Below are positions 9,281 through 18,141 of a stretch of 64,000 nt of DNA, piece after piece (the first letter of the stretch is position 1; the number at the start of each line of letters is the position of its first letter). The DNA is from Cytobacillus firmus (GTDB lineage: Bacteria; Bacillota; Bacilli; Bacillales; Cytobacillaceae): positions 1 through 64,000 of the forward strand of contig NZ_JAMBOJ010000006.1 in NCBI RefSeq assembly GCF_023715565.1. Reading direction: 5' to 3'. The position numbers and the translations under genes were made by a program. The notes below the pieces were generated by a model that was not told where the DNA came from, ran no database searches, and worked only from the letters and a program-made list of their open reading frames with translations.

Positions 9281-9685
9281 CTATTTATCTGCGTTTCTTG
9301 CAGAACCAAGAAAATCATGCCGTTTATTTAACTTTTCATATATCGATAGAACTTCTCTTTTAAGAATTGGATGTACACCTGCCGGTGAGGACTGCTCCGT
9401 TGAAATATTGATATCCACAGCCGTTTCAAATGGCCGGACAGTCACAACTGTCACAATAGCAAAACAAGATTTGTCTTTTTTAAGTTCGGCTGCAATCTCG
9501 CCGTGTTCCTTGGAAATGCTGAGAATGTTCACATTATGATCTGCTTTGAATAACTCTTCAATCGTCTGCAGCATTTGTGCTGTATTGGTTCTATAATATC
9601 TCGTTGTGAGCTCAGGGTCAGAGTGATTTTCATTTGTTTCACACTGCTTTTTATAGCGGCTGGCAAGTTGCTTGAAAATTGACAT
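9281..9685 (-). CDS. Conserved small cytosolic protein, function unknown
   Basis: This is a 134-residue soluble protein opening MSIFKQLASRYKK. I recognise it as the uncharacterised protein usually found between speD and nrdR in bacilli, but no function is assigned. It has an alpha/beta character (VNILSISKEHGEIAAE, then AIVTVVTVRPFETAVDI) and no membrane segments. The frame runs 66 codons further upstream, through the speD terminator. The ATG at 9685 is chosen because CGGAGGAAAGAG precedes it. Confidence 0.75.
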   Translation of the reverse strand: MSIFKQLASRYKKQCETNENHSDPELTTRYYRTNTAQMLQTIEELFKADHNVNILSISKEHGEIAAELKKDKSCFAIVTVVTVRPFETAVDINISTEQSSPAGVHPILKREVLSIYEKLNKRHDFLGSARNADK

Positions 9686-9771
9686 TCTCTTTCCTCCGTA
9701 TATTATTTGTATCCTTATTGTACTATTTTTAATAAAGATACTAAAGGCAATAGATTTTAGACAAAATAAAA

Positions 9772-9794
9772 AGAGGTGTATTAGATACACCTCT
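9772..9794 (-). terminator. Terminator of speD
   Basis: Stem AGAGGTGTAT / ATACACCTCT followed by TTTTTATTTT in minus sense, 25 nt after the speD stop. Confidence 0.85.
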
Positions 9795-9818
9795 GGATTG
9801 CCTAAGATCATTCTAGTA

Positions 9819-10193
9819 TTAAAGTACTTGAGCTTGTTTAACTTGAACTGGACCCATACCGCGAGGAATTTCGATATTCTCACGCGTTTGAGCTCCTAAC
9901 GCTTCTGCAATAAAGTCTGCAGCAATGTTAGGGTCAAGATCTCCACACGTATACACATCAATGCTGGCATAGCCATGCTCCGGGAAGCTGTGAATAGTTA
10001 AATGAGATTCAGAGATGATCACCACTCCGCTTACACCCTGTGGCGCAAACTTATGAAATGCAACCTCGCGAATTTCAGCACCAGATTTTAATGCAGCATT
10101 TACGAATGTCTGCTCAATAAAATCCATATTATTTAACTTTTCAAAATCGCATCCCCAAAGTTCTGAGATAACGTGACGACCCATAGTTTCCAT
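9819..10193 (-). CDS. speD: S-adenosylmethionine decarboxylase proenzyme
   Basis: SpeD makes decarboxylated SAM, the aminopropyl donor for spermidine. The protein is a short (124-residue) prokaryotic form. The self-cleavage site that generates the pyruvoyl group is visible in [14 protein letters not shown], with the reactive Ser at about residue 63. The ATG at 10193 gives the family N-terminus [17 protein letters not shown]; a TTG two codons upstream is the alternative. The ribosome-binding site GGGGGAAA can be sequestered by the leader. Confidence 0.97.
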   Translation of the reverse strand: METMGRHVISELWGCDFEKLNNMDFIEQTFVNAALKSGAEIREVAFHKFAPQGVSGVVIISESHLTIHSFPEHGYASIDVYTCGDLDPNIAADFIAEALGAQTRENIEIPRGMGPVQVKQAQVL

Positions 10194-10342
10194 ATTCAAA
10201 TTTCCCCCTTTAAACTTTTAAGCTATTAATTAATGAAATTCCAGATTTATACTGGTCTATAACTACCACGGGGGAAAGTTAGTCCAGAGAGGTCCTAACC
10301 CTTTAAGTAGCTACCATACCAAAACCTCGGAGAAGTTCACGA
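10194..10342 (-). promoter_or_regulatory. Structured speD leader with anti-Shine-Dalgarno
   Basis: The ~150-nt leader starts with a hairpin, CCTCG-9 nt-CGAGG (10326-10344). Nested helices follow: AGCTAC with GTAGTT, and GTTAG with CTAAC. The segment TTTCCCCC (10270-10277, minus sense) is perfectly complementary to the speD ribosome-binding site GGGGGAAA (10201-10208). There is no T-run, so control would be at translation. It resembles no riboswitch class I know. The pairing is seen in the sequence; a ligand (SAM, spermidine?) is inference. Confidence 0.55.
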
Positions 10343-10347
10343 GGATT

Positions 10348-10376
10348 AGTATACTTTGTTTAATTTCTTTTTGCAA
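10348..10376 (-). promoter_or_regulatory. SigmaA promoter of speD
   Basis: TTGCAA (10371-10376), 17-nt spacer, TATACT (10348-10353) in minus sense. The start would fall at 10341-10343, the first bases of the leader hairpin. Confidence 0.7.
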
Positions 10377-10453
10377 CACATTGTTTTACATTTTTTTTGG
10401 CAAAATTACCGATGACTTTTTCTTCTCAGGATTTAGTTTTGTCCAATAAAAGG

Positions 10454-10475
10454 AGCCTGCCGGGGATGGCAGGCT
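10454..10475 (-). terminator. Terminator of gapB
   Basis: Stem AGCCTGCC / GGCAGGCT followed by CCTTTTATT in minus sense, 40 nt past gapB. Confidence 0.8.
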
Positions 10476-10515
10476 TTAAAGGTATGGGTAGTTTTATATT
10501 AAAAGAGATTGGCAA

Positions 10516-11547
10516 TTATCCAACCTTTACGGCAGATGCCTGAAAAAGTTCCTGTGCAACATATTTAGTCAGGTCTACAACACGGCAAGAATAGCCCCAC
10601 TCATTATCGTACCAGGCAAGCACTTTCACCTTGCTGGTGCCTATTACCATTGTAGATAATCCATCAATGATGGCAGAATGTTCATTTGTGTTGAAATCAA
10701 TTGATACTAACGGTTCGTCAGTAATATCCAGGATGCCATGCAGCGATCCTTGTGAAGCTGCAGCAAATGCCGCATTCACTTCTTCTATTGTAACGTCCCG
10801 CTTTAAGTCCACCACGAGATCCACTAAGGAAACGTTAGGAGTTGGCACACGCAGTGCCATTCCATGCAATTTGCCCTTTAAATGAGGCAAAACCAGCGAC
10901 AAAGCTTTGGCAGCACCAGTGGAGGTCGGAATGATCGACTGTCCGCAAGCACGTGCACGGCGCAGGTCCTTATGCGGGTTATCAATATTTTTTTGATCGT
11001 TTGTATATGCATGAACTGTTGTCATAAGTCCGTTTTCAATGCCAAATTGTTCATCAAGGACTTTTGCAACAGGTGCAAGGCAGTTTGTTGTACATGATGC
11101 ATTTGAAATAATATCATGTTCTTCAATTTTTAATGCGCTTTCATTTACGCCCATAACAATAGTTACATCTTCATTTTTTCCAGGAGCAGTAAGTATGACC
11201 TTTTTAGCTCCGGCATCAAGATGCAGCGCCGCTTTATCACGGGAATTAAACTTTCCTGTAGCTTCAATAACGATATCGATATTCATTTCTTTCCAGGGAA
11301 GTTCTTCAGGATTCCGGCTGCTGACAAGCTGAACTCTTTTACCGTTCACTACAATAGCATTATCTTCCGGGACTACGATTCCCTCGAATGGTCCATGGTT
11401 GGTATCATATTTAATTAAGTGTGCCAAAGTTTCAGCCGGATAGCTTGCATTTATGGCAGCCACTTCAAGATTTTCATCAAGGATGGCTTTTCTAAAAACC
11501 ATACGTCCAATTCTTCCAAAACCATTAATCGCTATTTTCGCCTTCAT
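10516..11547 (-). CDS. gapB: Glyceraldehyde-3-phosphate dehydrogenase, gluconeogenic GapB type
   Basis: This is a 343-residue enzyme with an N-terminal NAD(P)-binding fold (AINGFGRIGRMVFRKA) and the catalytic Cys152 in SNASCTTNCL. The GapB-type N-terminus and the neighbourhood (speD on one side, coaE on the other) match the NADP-preferring anabolic paralogue of B. subtilis used in gluconeogenesis rather than glycolytic GapA. Start is the ATG with AAGGGG upstream. It is monocistronic, with its own terminator. Confidence 0.96.
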   Translation of the reverse strand: MKAKIAINGFGRIGRMVFRKAILDENLEVAAINASYPAETLAHLIKYDTNHGPFEGIVVPEDNAIVVNGKRVQLVSSRNPEELPWKEMNIDIVIEATGKFNSRDKAALHLDAGAKKVILTAPGKNEDVTIVMGVNESALKIEEHDIISNASCTTNCLAPVAKVLDEQFGIENGLMTTVHAYTNDQKNIDNPHKDLRRARACGQSIIPTSTGAAKALSLVLPHLKGKLHGMALRVPTPNVSLVDLVVDLKRDVTIEEVNAAFAAASQGSLHGILDITDEPLVSIDFNTNEHSAIIDGLSTMVIGTSKVKVLAWYDNEWGYSCRVVDLTKYVAQELFQASAVKVG

Positions 11548-11764
11548 GTTACGGCCCCTTCCGCATTAGTGTTATACTTTTTGTTACCCTATGATGTAAT
11601 TAGTATAACATATTGAAGAACATTTGTGATGAATAAAATGCGGATTTTTTAATGTTCAATAATTCAGAAATATCTACCCACGCTTTTTCTAATTTTTATT
11701 AGGTAATGATCTATGTACAGACGCATCCTGATTAATTTTGTCATACTAATTAGGCTTTAAGTAT

Positions 11765-12062
11765 ATTAAAAAGGCTCTTTTCGTATAAATTGTTGTTTTT
11801 CGCTTATCAATGGTGTCCGTTGATTGCAGTGAGAGGATGCTCAGCGAACCACGGGGCGGGCGGTGAGCATCCTCGACGCTGCGCGTCTGTGGGGTCTTCA
11901 CCTGTCCCGCTACTCCCGTAGGACCTTGAATAGGCTACCTTGAGTAAACACCGCACGAAGAGAATGCGCATGCATTTTCGAGAATCTCGCACCTTCCACT
12001 ACAATCAACTCAGTAAATATAATATAAATAGCAACAAACTTTGCGAAAACAGCCATTAAAAA
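11765..12062. mobile_element. MITE-like element, copy 1, with 8-bp target duplication
   Basis: The element proper is 11773-12054 (282 bp). Its ends are inverted: GGCTCTTTTCG on the left, CGAAAACAGCC on the right. Both flanks read ATTAAAAA (11765-11772 and 12055-12062), a perfect 8-bp target duplication. The interior is GC-rich, can fold, and is homologous end to end with copy 2 at 56724, in opposite orientation. It encodes no transposase; the small open frame inside is repeat-derived. It lies between gapB and the coaE terminator; the remaining part of the gap, 11548-11764, presumably holds the gapB promoter. Confidence 0.85.
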
Positions 12063-12083
12063 AGAGCCTATATCACAGGCTCC
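12058..12083 (-). terminator. Terminator of the polA-mutM-ytaF-coaE unit
   Basis: Stem GGAGCCT / AGGCTC with six T, immediately after the coaE stop. Its A/T tract doubles as the target-site duplication of the element at 11773-12054. Confidence 0.8.
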
Positions 12084-12683
12084 TTAGACAGCATTCCATT
12101 TTTTTAATATCGTCCATAATTGTTTTTCTGTTTCTTCAATGGTGCCATTATTATCGATTACAGCATCGGCCAATACTTTCTTATCTCTTAAAGGCATCTG
12201 AGATTGAATTCTTGCCATCGCTTCATTCTCAGATAACTGATTTCTCTGCATCAACCTTTTGAGCTGAATATCTTCATCTGCATACACTAATAAAGTTTTG
12301 TCGCACATATATTGTAATTTACTTTCAAATAAAAGCGGTATATCGAGTATGATCAGTTGTTCATTACGGCTGATTGCCTGTTCCTTTTTGGCCGTCATCC
12401 TTTTTCGGACTGCAGGGTGTACTATGCTATTCAGGACCTGCCGCTCTTTTTCATCATGAAAAATTATAGAGCCCAGTTCTGCCCGATTTATAGAACCGTC
12501 ATCGAGAAGAACCCTATCCCCAAAATGGCGGACAATATCCTGATAAGCTTCCTCTCCTTTTTCAACCGCCAATCTGGCTTCTATATCCGCATCAATTACA
12601 GTATATCCTTTTTCGATTAGGAGGGATGAAACGGTGCTTTTACCGCTAGCAATCCCGCCTGTCAAACCTACAGTCAGTGACAT
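12084..12683 (-). CDS. coaE: Dephospho-CoA kinase
   Basis: CoaE catalyses the last step of coenzyme A synthesis, phosphorylating the ribose 3'-OH of dephospho-CoA. The P-loop GLTGGIASGKST is at residues 6-17, followed by DADIEARLAVE and the lid region with QLKRLMQRNQLS. The 199-residue length is typical. The ATG at 12683 has AAAGGA upstream and gives MSLTVGLTGG; the six extra upstream codons are not supported. It is last in the polA-mutM-ytaF-coaE cluster. Confidence 0.97.
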   Translation of the reverse strand: MSLTVGLTGGIASGKSTVSSLLIEKGYTVIDADIEARLAVEKGEEAYQDIVRHFGDRVLLDDGSINRAELGSIIFHDEKERQVLNSIVHPAVRKRMTAKKEQAISRNEQLIILDIPLLFESKLQYMCDKTLLVYADEDIQLKRLMQRNQLSENEAMARIQSQMPLRDKKVLADAVIDNNGTIEETEKQLWTILKKWNAV

Positions 12684-12707
12684 AGTGAGTTCCTTTCCCA
12701 TAAAATA

Positions 12708-13343
12708 CTAGATTTTTAGAATCCCGATTACAATCAAAATAATGCCAGGAATGAATGAAAATTTATGGACCCATCCGCTTTTAGAAAATATGGACCCCAC
12801 CTGCATTCCCATAAACACAAACAGAGAGCTCATAACGGCGACCGTTATTGCCAGGTAGTAAGGTGAGTACCCCAGCATAGCTGCACCAATCCCCGCTCCA
12901 AATGCATCAAGTGATAGGGCCAGCCCGAGCATTAGTGCTTCAATTCCTGTAATGGCACCGGATTTGTCAAAATCGGCGGACATTGGCTTTTTTAGAATAT
13001 TAATGACAAGCCCAAGAGATTTGATTTCCAGATTTACAATTGTCTTTTCATGCGGGAGGACATCCTTCACCTTTTCCGGCCTAAAAAATTGATATATGAC
13101 CCAGGCACCTAGACAAATCAGAATGACTCCCCCTAAACTTTCAGCTGAAGCCGGAGACAGAATGGCTTCTATTAAATGGCCGATTGTCATGGCGGCCATT
13201 AATGTGAGTGCTGAACAGCAAGCGATTATACTGATCGATTTAAATGGTATGCTCATTTTTCTTAAACCATATGTTAAACCGACACTGAAACTGTCAAGAC
13301 TGACAGCAAAAGCAAGTATCAAAAGTGAGAAAATATGCGCCAT
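12708..13343 (-). CDS. ytaF: Sporulation membrane protein YtaF (MntP-like fold)
   Basis: This 211-residue membrane protein has about six helices and the repeated LAxSLDSFSVGLTYGLR and LALSLDAFGAGIGAAML segments of the DUF204/MntP superfamily, whose acidic residues in helices suggest cation export. YtaF is linked to sporulation in B. subtilis. The frame could extend 24 codons upstream, but the ATG at 13343 follows GGGAGGAG and fits the family length. It sits between mutM and coaE, as in B. subtilis. Confidence 0.9.
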   Translation of the reverse strand: MAHIFSLLILAFAVSLDSFSVGLTYGLRKMSIPFKSISIIACCSALTLMAAMTIGHLIEAILSPASAESLGGVILICLGAWVIYQFFRPEKVKDVLPHEKTIVNLEIKSLGLVINILKKPMSADFDKSGAITGIEALMLGLALSLDAFGAGIGAAMLGYSPYYLAITVAVMSSLFVFMGMQVGSIFSKSGWVHKFSFIPGIILIVIGILKI

Positions 13344-13437
13344 AGAATAGAGCTCCTCCCTGTCAATCGCTACGATAGTATATGGAAGGAGCCCATCCAA
13401 TGTTATTCGAAACACAGTTAAGCTCTATTCGGAATTA

Positions 13438-14265
13438 TTATTTTCTCTGGCAAGCCGGACAATAGACTGTTCCCCTGCCTCCAGTTATGATCCGCTCAAG
13501 TGTGCTTCCGCAGACTTTGCAATCTTCCCCTTTTCGCCCGTAAACAAAAAGCTCTAGCTGGAACATGCCAATTTGCCCCTGGGAATTAACATAGGAGCGA
13601 ATGGTGCTCCCTCCTTTATCTACCGCTTCTCTAAGGGTATCTGCAATTTCTTTGTGAAGTGTCTCAAATTCGCTTCTTGTTAAGCTATTTGCCGCTCTTT
13701 CAGGATGAATACGTGAACGGAATAAAGCCTCATCCACATATATATTGCCAAGCCCTACGATCGTTTTCTGATCGAGAAGCGCAGTTTTGACATGGCGGGA
13801 GGTCCTGGAAAGTCTGGCAGCCAGATAGTCCACCGTAAATTCTTCTGCAAATGGTTCCGGTCCCAGATGTGACAAAGGTAGTGTCTTAAGTTCTTCACCC
13901 TTTGCATATAGGTGCATCGTTCCAAATTTACGGACATCTTTGTATCTGAGTTCAGTATCATCTGTAAAGTGAAAAATCACATGAGTGTGTTTTTCAACAG
14001 GTTCTTCTTTAGCGTAAAGGCCGTACCTGCCCTCCATTCTCAGGTGTGATACTAGTGCATACTCATTGGTATAGAGGATTAGGAATTTCCCTCTCCTCCC
14101 AATATCCTGAAAGGTTTGGCATGCTAAAGCATCCTTGAATTGCGCAAGCTCTTCGGGATGCTTAACCATTTTTGGCCAGAAAACCGATACATGTGAAATG
14201 GTTTTGCCGACCACCAATTCCTGCAATGTTCTTCTGACTGTTTCCACTTCAGGAAGTTCGGGCAT
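13438..14265 (-). CDS. mutM: Formamidopyrimidine-DNA glycosylase
   Basis: MutM/Fpg removes 8-oxoguanine and cleaves the abasic site. The mature N-terminus PELPEVETVRR supplies the catalytic Pro2 and Glu3. The H2TH region contains KTALLDQKTIVGLGNIYVDEALF, and the C-terminal zinc finger is Cys-x2-Cys then Cys-x2-Cys near residues 247-270. The ATG at 14265 is behind AAAGGAGGG; the upstream 11 codons of the frame are excluded since Pro must be residue 2. It lies 51 nt after polA. Confidence 0.98.
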   Translation of the reverse strand: MPELPEVETVRRTLQELVVGKTISHVSVFWPKMVKHPEELAQFKDALACQTFQDIGRRGKFLILYTNEYALVSHLRMEGRYGLYAKEEPVEKHTHVIFHFTDDTELRYKDVRKFGTMHLYAKGEELKTLPLSHLGPEPFAEEFTVDYLAARLSRTSRHVKTALLDQKTIVGLGNIYVDEALFRSRIHPERAANSLTRSEFETLHKEIADTLREAVDKGGSTIRSYVNSQGQIGMFQLELFVYGRKGEDCKVCGSTLERIITGGRGTVYCPACQRK

Positions 14266-14316
14266 GGTTATCCCTCCTTTGTCATGCATTTTCTGCATAC
14301 AAAATACAGTTTACAG

Positions 14317-16950
14317 TTATTTCGCATCAAACCATGTGGGGCCATAGGAGTAATCAACTTTGAGCGGAACTTTCAGTTCTACTGTATTTTCCATTACCTC
14401 CGGCACGATTTTTATGAGTGTTTCTATTTCATCCTCTGGTGCTTCAAAGATCAGTTCATCGTGAACGGATAGCAGAAGGCGTGCTTTGAGTTCTTCTTTT
14501 CTTAAGCGGTCAGCCATGTCAATCATGGCTTTTTTAATAATATCTGCAGCACTTCCCTGAATTGGTGTGTTCATAGCGGTGCGTTCTGCAAAGCTTCGCA
14601 GGTTGAAGTTCCGGCTTGTAATTTCAGGCAGATATCTCCTTCTGTGAAGAAGGGTTGAGACATATCCTTTCTGTTTTGCCTCATGGATGATATCGTCCAT
14701 GTACTGCTTAACACCCGGATAGCTTTCAAGATACCTGTCAATAAATTTTCCGGCTTCTTTCCGTGTGATGCCAAGGCTCTGGGAAAGACCGTAATCACTG
14801 ATTCCGTATACTATCCCAAAGTTGACTGCCTTAGCATGGCGCCGCATATTGGACGTAACTTCATCGGCATTAACGTGGAATACTTCCATTGCCGTTTTGG
14901 TGTGAATATCCATATCTTCTATAAAGGCTTCGATCAGCTTTTCATCATCTGCAATATGAGCCAGCACTCTCAATTCAATCTGTGAATAGTCTGCAGCAAA
15001 GATAGCCCAGCCGGGTTCTGATGGGACAAATGCCTGCCTGATTTTTCGCCCTTCCTCCAGACGGATGGGAATGTTTTGCAGGTTCGGATCTGTTGAGCTT
15101 AATCTTCCTGTCTGTGTAAGAGCCTGATTGAACCTCGTGTGGACTTTGCCTGTTTCTTTATTAACTACCTTCAGCAGGCCTTCAATATAAGTGGACTGAA
15201 GCTTGCCAAGCTGGCGGTAGTGCAGGATATCCCGGATTATTTCATGATCATTTTCAAGTTTTTCCAGAACGTCTGCCGAAGTGGAATAGCCTGTCTTCGT
15301 TTTTTTAATGACTGGCAGCCCCAATTTTTCAAAAAGGATTACACCGAGCTGTTTGGGAGAATTGATATTAAAGGCTTCTCCGGCAAGACCATGTATCCGC
15401 TTTTCAATTTCATCTAATTTGGAGAGCAGATCCTGTCCCATTGTCCTCAGGCGTCCTAAATCCACTTTAACTCCAGTTGATTCCATATCTGCTAATATTA
15501 AAGAAAGTGGCATTTCCAGGTCATAAAACAGCTCGGATTGCTGGTTTTCCTTTAAATCACTATCAAGCTTTTCCCTCAATGTCATCAAGGCTGCTGCTTT
15601 TCTTGCTAAATGTCCGCCAAGTTCTTTTTCTTCCGGAATCCGTCTTTTTGCTCCTTTACCGTAGAATGCTTCATCAGATTGAATAGCATGATAGCCATGA
15701 TTTTTTGCTATAGACGCTATATCCTCAATAGTCTGAGACGGGTTAATAATATATGAAGCAATATAAAGATCAAAATCTGCTCCCTTTAAATGAACCCCAT
15801 GATGCCGCAGTGACACTTCAGACCTTTTTGCATCATACACTGTCTTCTTTTTCGTTTCATCTTCAGCCCATCTTATAAAAACATCTGACTCCAGTGCCTT
15901 ATCTTTGGAGAAGAAGAAATTTCCTTTTTCATTCGCAACGGAAAAACCAATGATGTCTGCATAGTGGTAATTATCCTCTAGAAGCTCGACATAAAATGCA
16001 TTTTCATCAGAAAACATATCTTCTTTAATTTCATCTGCTATGCTAAATTTAATTTCATCCAAATTCTCTTCGATTGCTTCAGTGTCCCCGCCGATTTTTT
16101 CAAGCAGCGAGTTAAAGCCAAGTTCTTTAAAGATGCCTATAACTTTCTCTTTTTCAAAACCTTCATATTCAATGTCTTCAATTTTTATTTCAACGGGGGC
16201 TTCCCTCGTGATAGTAGCAAGTTCTTTACTCATTAAAGCTTGATCTCTGTATTCTTCCAGCTTTTCTTTCAGTTTTTTTCCATTCACCTTATCAACAGAT
16301 TCCAAGAGCTCTTCAATGGTCCCAAACTCTTTCAGCAATTTAAGAGCTGTTTTTTCGCCAACTCCCGGCACACCCGGAATATTATCTGAACTGTCACCCA
16401 TCAGGCCTTTCATATCAATAATCCTGTCAGGTGTGATTCCGTATTTCTCATCTATATGAGCCGGCGTGTATTCTTCAATATCTGTAATTCCTTTGCGGGT
16501 GATGCTGACTGTGACAGAATCGGAACTTAACTGTGTTAAATCCTTATCCCCTGATATAACTTTAACTTCATAGCCATCTTTTTCGGCATGCAGGGACAGT
16601 GTTCCTATGATATCATCCGCTTCATAATTTTCCAGTTCATATCTGGAGATTCCATAAGCATCCAAAAGCTCTCTTATATAAGGAAACTGTTCTGATAGTT
16701 CAGGCGGGGTTTTCTGCCGGCCACCTTTATATTCGCTAAAGGTTTTATGGCGGAAGGTTGTTTTTCCGGCATCGAACGCCACAAGGAGATGAGTCGGTTT
16801 TTCATCCTCCAGAATCCTCTGCAGCATCATGGTAAATCCGTAAACAGCATTGGTATGTATTCCTTTATCATTGTTTAAGAGCGGCAAAGCAAAAAACGCC
16901 CGATAAGCGATGCTGTTGCCATCTATCAGAACAAGCTTTTTTTTATCCAA
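14317..16950 (-). CDS. polA: DNA polymerase I
   Basis: This is an 877-residue repair and Okazaki-fragment polymerase. Domains: 5' nuclease (about 1-290), a 3'-5' exonuclease-like domain (about 300-470) that in Bacillus relatives is inactive, and the polymerase (about 490-877) with the DYSQIELRVLAH motif and HDELIFEAP near 830. The start is TTG at 16948-16950, 7 nt after GGAGGAG. Dispersed repeat copy B lies just upstream. It heads the polA-mutM-ytaF-coaE cluster. Confidence 0.99.
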   Translation of the reverse strand: MDKKKLVLIDGNSIAYRAFFALPLLNNDKGIHTNAVYGFTMMLQRILEDEKPTHLLVAFDAGKTTFRHKTFSEYKGGRQKTPPELSEQFPYIRELLDAYGISRYELENYEADDIIGTLSLHAEKDGYEVKVISGDKDLTQLSSDSVTVSITRKGITDIEEYTPAHIDEKYGITPDRIIDMKGLMGDSSDNIPGVPGVGEKTALKLLKEFGTIEELLESVDKVNGKKLKEKLEEYRDQALMSKELATITREAPVEIKIEDIEYEGFEKEKVIGIFKELGFNSLLEKIGGDTEAIEENLDEIKFSIADEIKEDMFSDENAFYVELLEDNYHYADIIGFSVANEKGNFFFSKDKALESDVFIRWAEDETKKKTVYDAKRSEVSLRHHGVHLKGADFDLYIASYIINPSQTIEDIASIAKNHGYHAIQSDEAFYGKGAKRRIPEEKELGGHLARKAAALMTLREKLDSDLKENQQSELFYDLEMPLSLILADMESTGVKVDLGRLRTMGQDLLSKLDEIEKRIHGLAGEAFNINSPKQLGVILFEKLGLPVIKKTKTGYSTSADVLEKLENDHEIIRDILHYRQLGKLQSTYIEGLLKVVNKETGKVHTRFNQALTQTGRLSSTDPNLQNIPIRLEEGRKIRQAFVPSEPGWAIFAADYSQIELRVLAHIADDEKLIEAFIEDMDIHTKTAMEVFHVNADEVTSNMRRHAKAVNFGIVYGISDYGLSQSLGITRKEAGKFIDRYLESYPGVKQYMDDIIHEAKQKGYVSTLLHRRRYLPEITSRNFNLRSFAERTAMNTPIQGSAADIIKKAMIDMADRLRKEELKARLLLSVHDELIFEAPEDEIETLIKIVPEVMENTVELKVPLKVDYSYGPTWFDAK

Positions 16951-16972
16951 CTAATATCTCCTCCTTATTAGA

Positions 16973-17091
16973 AAAGCGGAAGCGCCTTGTCCACCCCCGA
17001 CAAGCACAAGACGAGCCTCCCGGAAAGGCGTCCTTTGCCTTTTTGGAGGATTGGCTTGTGACCTCGAGGGGGTAGGCGCTGCAGCTAGACA
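16973..17091. repeat. Dispersed GC-rich hairpin repeat, copy B
   Basis: This is the second copy of the element at 4774. It begins AAGCGGAAGCGCC and ends AGGCGCTGCAGCTAGAC, with the internal CGAGCCTCC and TTGGAGGATTG blocks conserved. The ends can pair (AGCGCCT / AGGCGCT; ACCCCC / GGGGGT). A stub of the same end (AAAAGCGCAAG) recurs at 17104. It fills the hflC-polA gap immediately upstream of the polA start. Confidence 0.85.
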
Positions 17092-17208
17092 CTGGTCTAA
17101 CATGAAAAGCGCAAGTGACCTTGCCCACAATAAATAAGCCGTTATTTTCCTTTATTCTATCATGAGCAGATAGAGAAAGAAAAATAACGGCTTCCATTTA
17201 AATGCTAT

Positions 17209-18141
17209 TTAATTAGTATTCCCCATCAGCAGACGGGCATATGGTGAATCAGAAGGCAGAACAATTACAGTCTCACCATTGATGGTCTTTTTATAGGATT
17301 CAAGTGTCCTGAATAAGGAATAGAATTCAGGATCTTTTGAGAAGGCTTCATTGTAGACCTTCGCAGCTCCAGCTTCCCCTTCTGCCCGAATGACTTCAGC
17401 ATCTGCCTGGGCCTTCGCAAGCATTTCCCTTACGGTCCTGTCTGTTTCAGCAATAATAACATTCTTCTGGGCATCACCCCTGGACAGATATTCCTGGGCT
17501 GTAGACTGGCGCTCGGAAATCATTCGAGTATACACAGAGTGTTCATTTTCAGACGGCAGGTCAGTCCTTTTAATCCGAACATCTGTTACTGTGATTCCAT
17601 AATTATCATTTGCAAGTAATTCATTCACTTTTGTGGTGATTTGATCATTCAATGATCCTCGTGAAGATTTTTCATCATTAATGATTTCTTCATAATTCAA
17701 CCGGCCCAGTTCGGAGCGGGTCACGGAGTAGATGAACTCTTCCATTCTGGCCTCCGCTCCCTCCAATGTTCTGGCGTTTGAGATCATTTTCTTCGGATCT
17801 TCAATCTTCCAGACAGCATAGTTATCGATAATCATGACTTTTTTGTCCTTTGTATTGATTTCAGCTTCAGACACGTCATAAGTCATTTGATATTTTGGAA
17901 GTGTGGTAACACTTTGGATGAATGGTATTTTAAACGCTAATCCAGGTTCTTTCTCTATCCTGACCACCTCTCCAAATTGACGGATAACCTTGTATTCCCC
18001 TTCCTTTACAATAAACAGGTTGCTGAACAATATCCCTAATCCTGCAATGATGAGGACCAAGATAATTCCTAGTTTGGAATAGCTTCTCCACTTGAAATTT
18101 CCACCCCGTTCATTGATATTCACAATATTTTGATCACTCAT
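17209..18141 (-). CDS. hflC: SPFH-domain membrane protein HflC
   Basis: This is a 310-residue protein with one N-terminal membrane helix (about 22-48) followed by the SPFH/band 7 domain and a coiled-coil AQADAEVIRAEGEAGAAKVYNEAF segment. HflC pairs with HflK to form a large cage around FtsH that modulates proteolysis. The hflK stop overlaps the start by 8 nt, so the two are co-translated. B. subtilis does not carry hflKC at this polA-phoR position. Confidence 0.93.
   Translation of the reverse strand: MSDQNIVNINERGGNFKWRSYSKLGIILVLIIAGLGILFSNLFIVKEGEYKVIRQFGEVVRIEKEPGLAFKIPFIQSVTTLPKYQMTYDVSEAEINTKDKKVMIIDNYAVWKIEDPKKMISNARTLEGAEARMEEFIYSVTRSELGRLNYEEIINDEKSSRGSLNDQITTKVNELLANDNYGITVTDVRIKRTDLPSENEHSVYTRMISERQSTAQEYLSRGDAQKNVIIAETDRTVREMLAKAQADAEVIRAEGEAGAAKVYNEAFSKDPEFYSLFRTLESYKKTINGETVIVLPSDSPYARLLMGNTN

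Noticed and set aside
9686-9883. 66-codon N-terminal extension of the conserved cytosolic protein
   Set aside because: It crosses the speD terminator and the 3' end of speD; the internal ATG has a strong ribosome-binding site and matches homologues.
11807-11992. 61-codon minus-strand open frame, similar to a 63-codon frame at 56773-56964
   Set aside because: Both lie inside the two copies of the MITE-like element; similarity comes from repeat homology, there is no ribosome-binding site, and composition is not protein-like.
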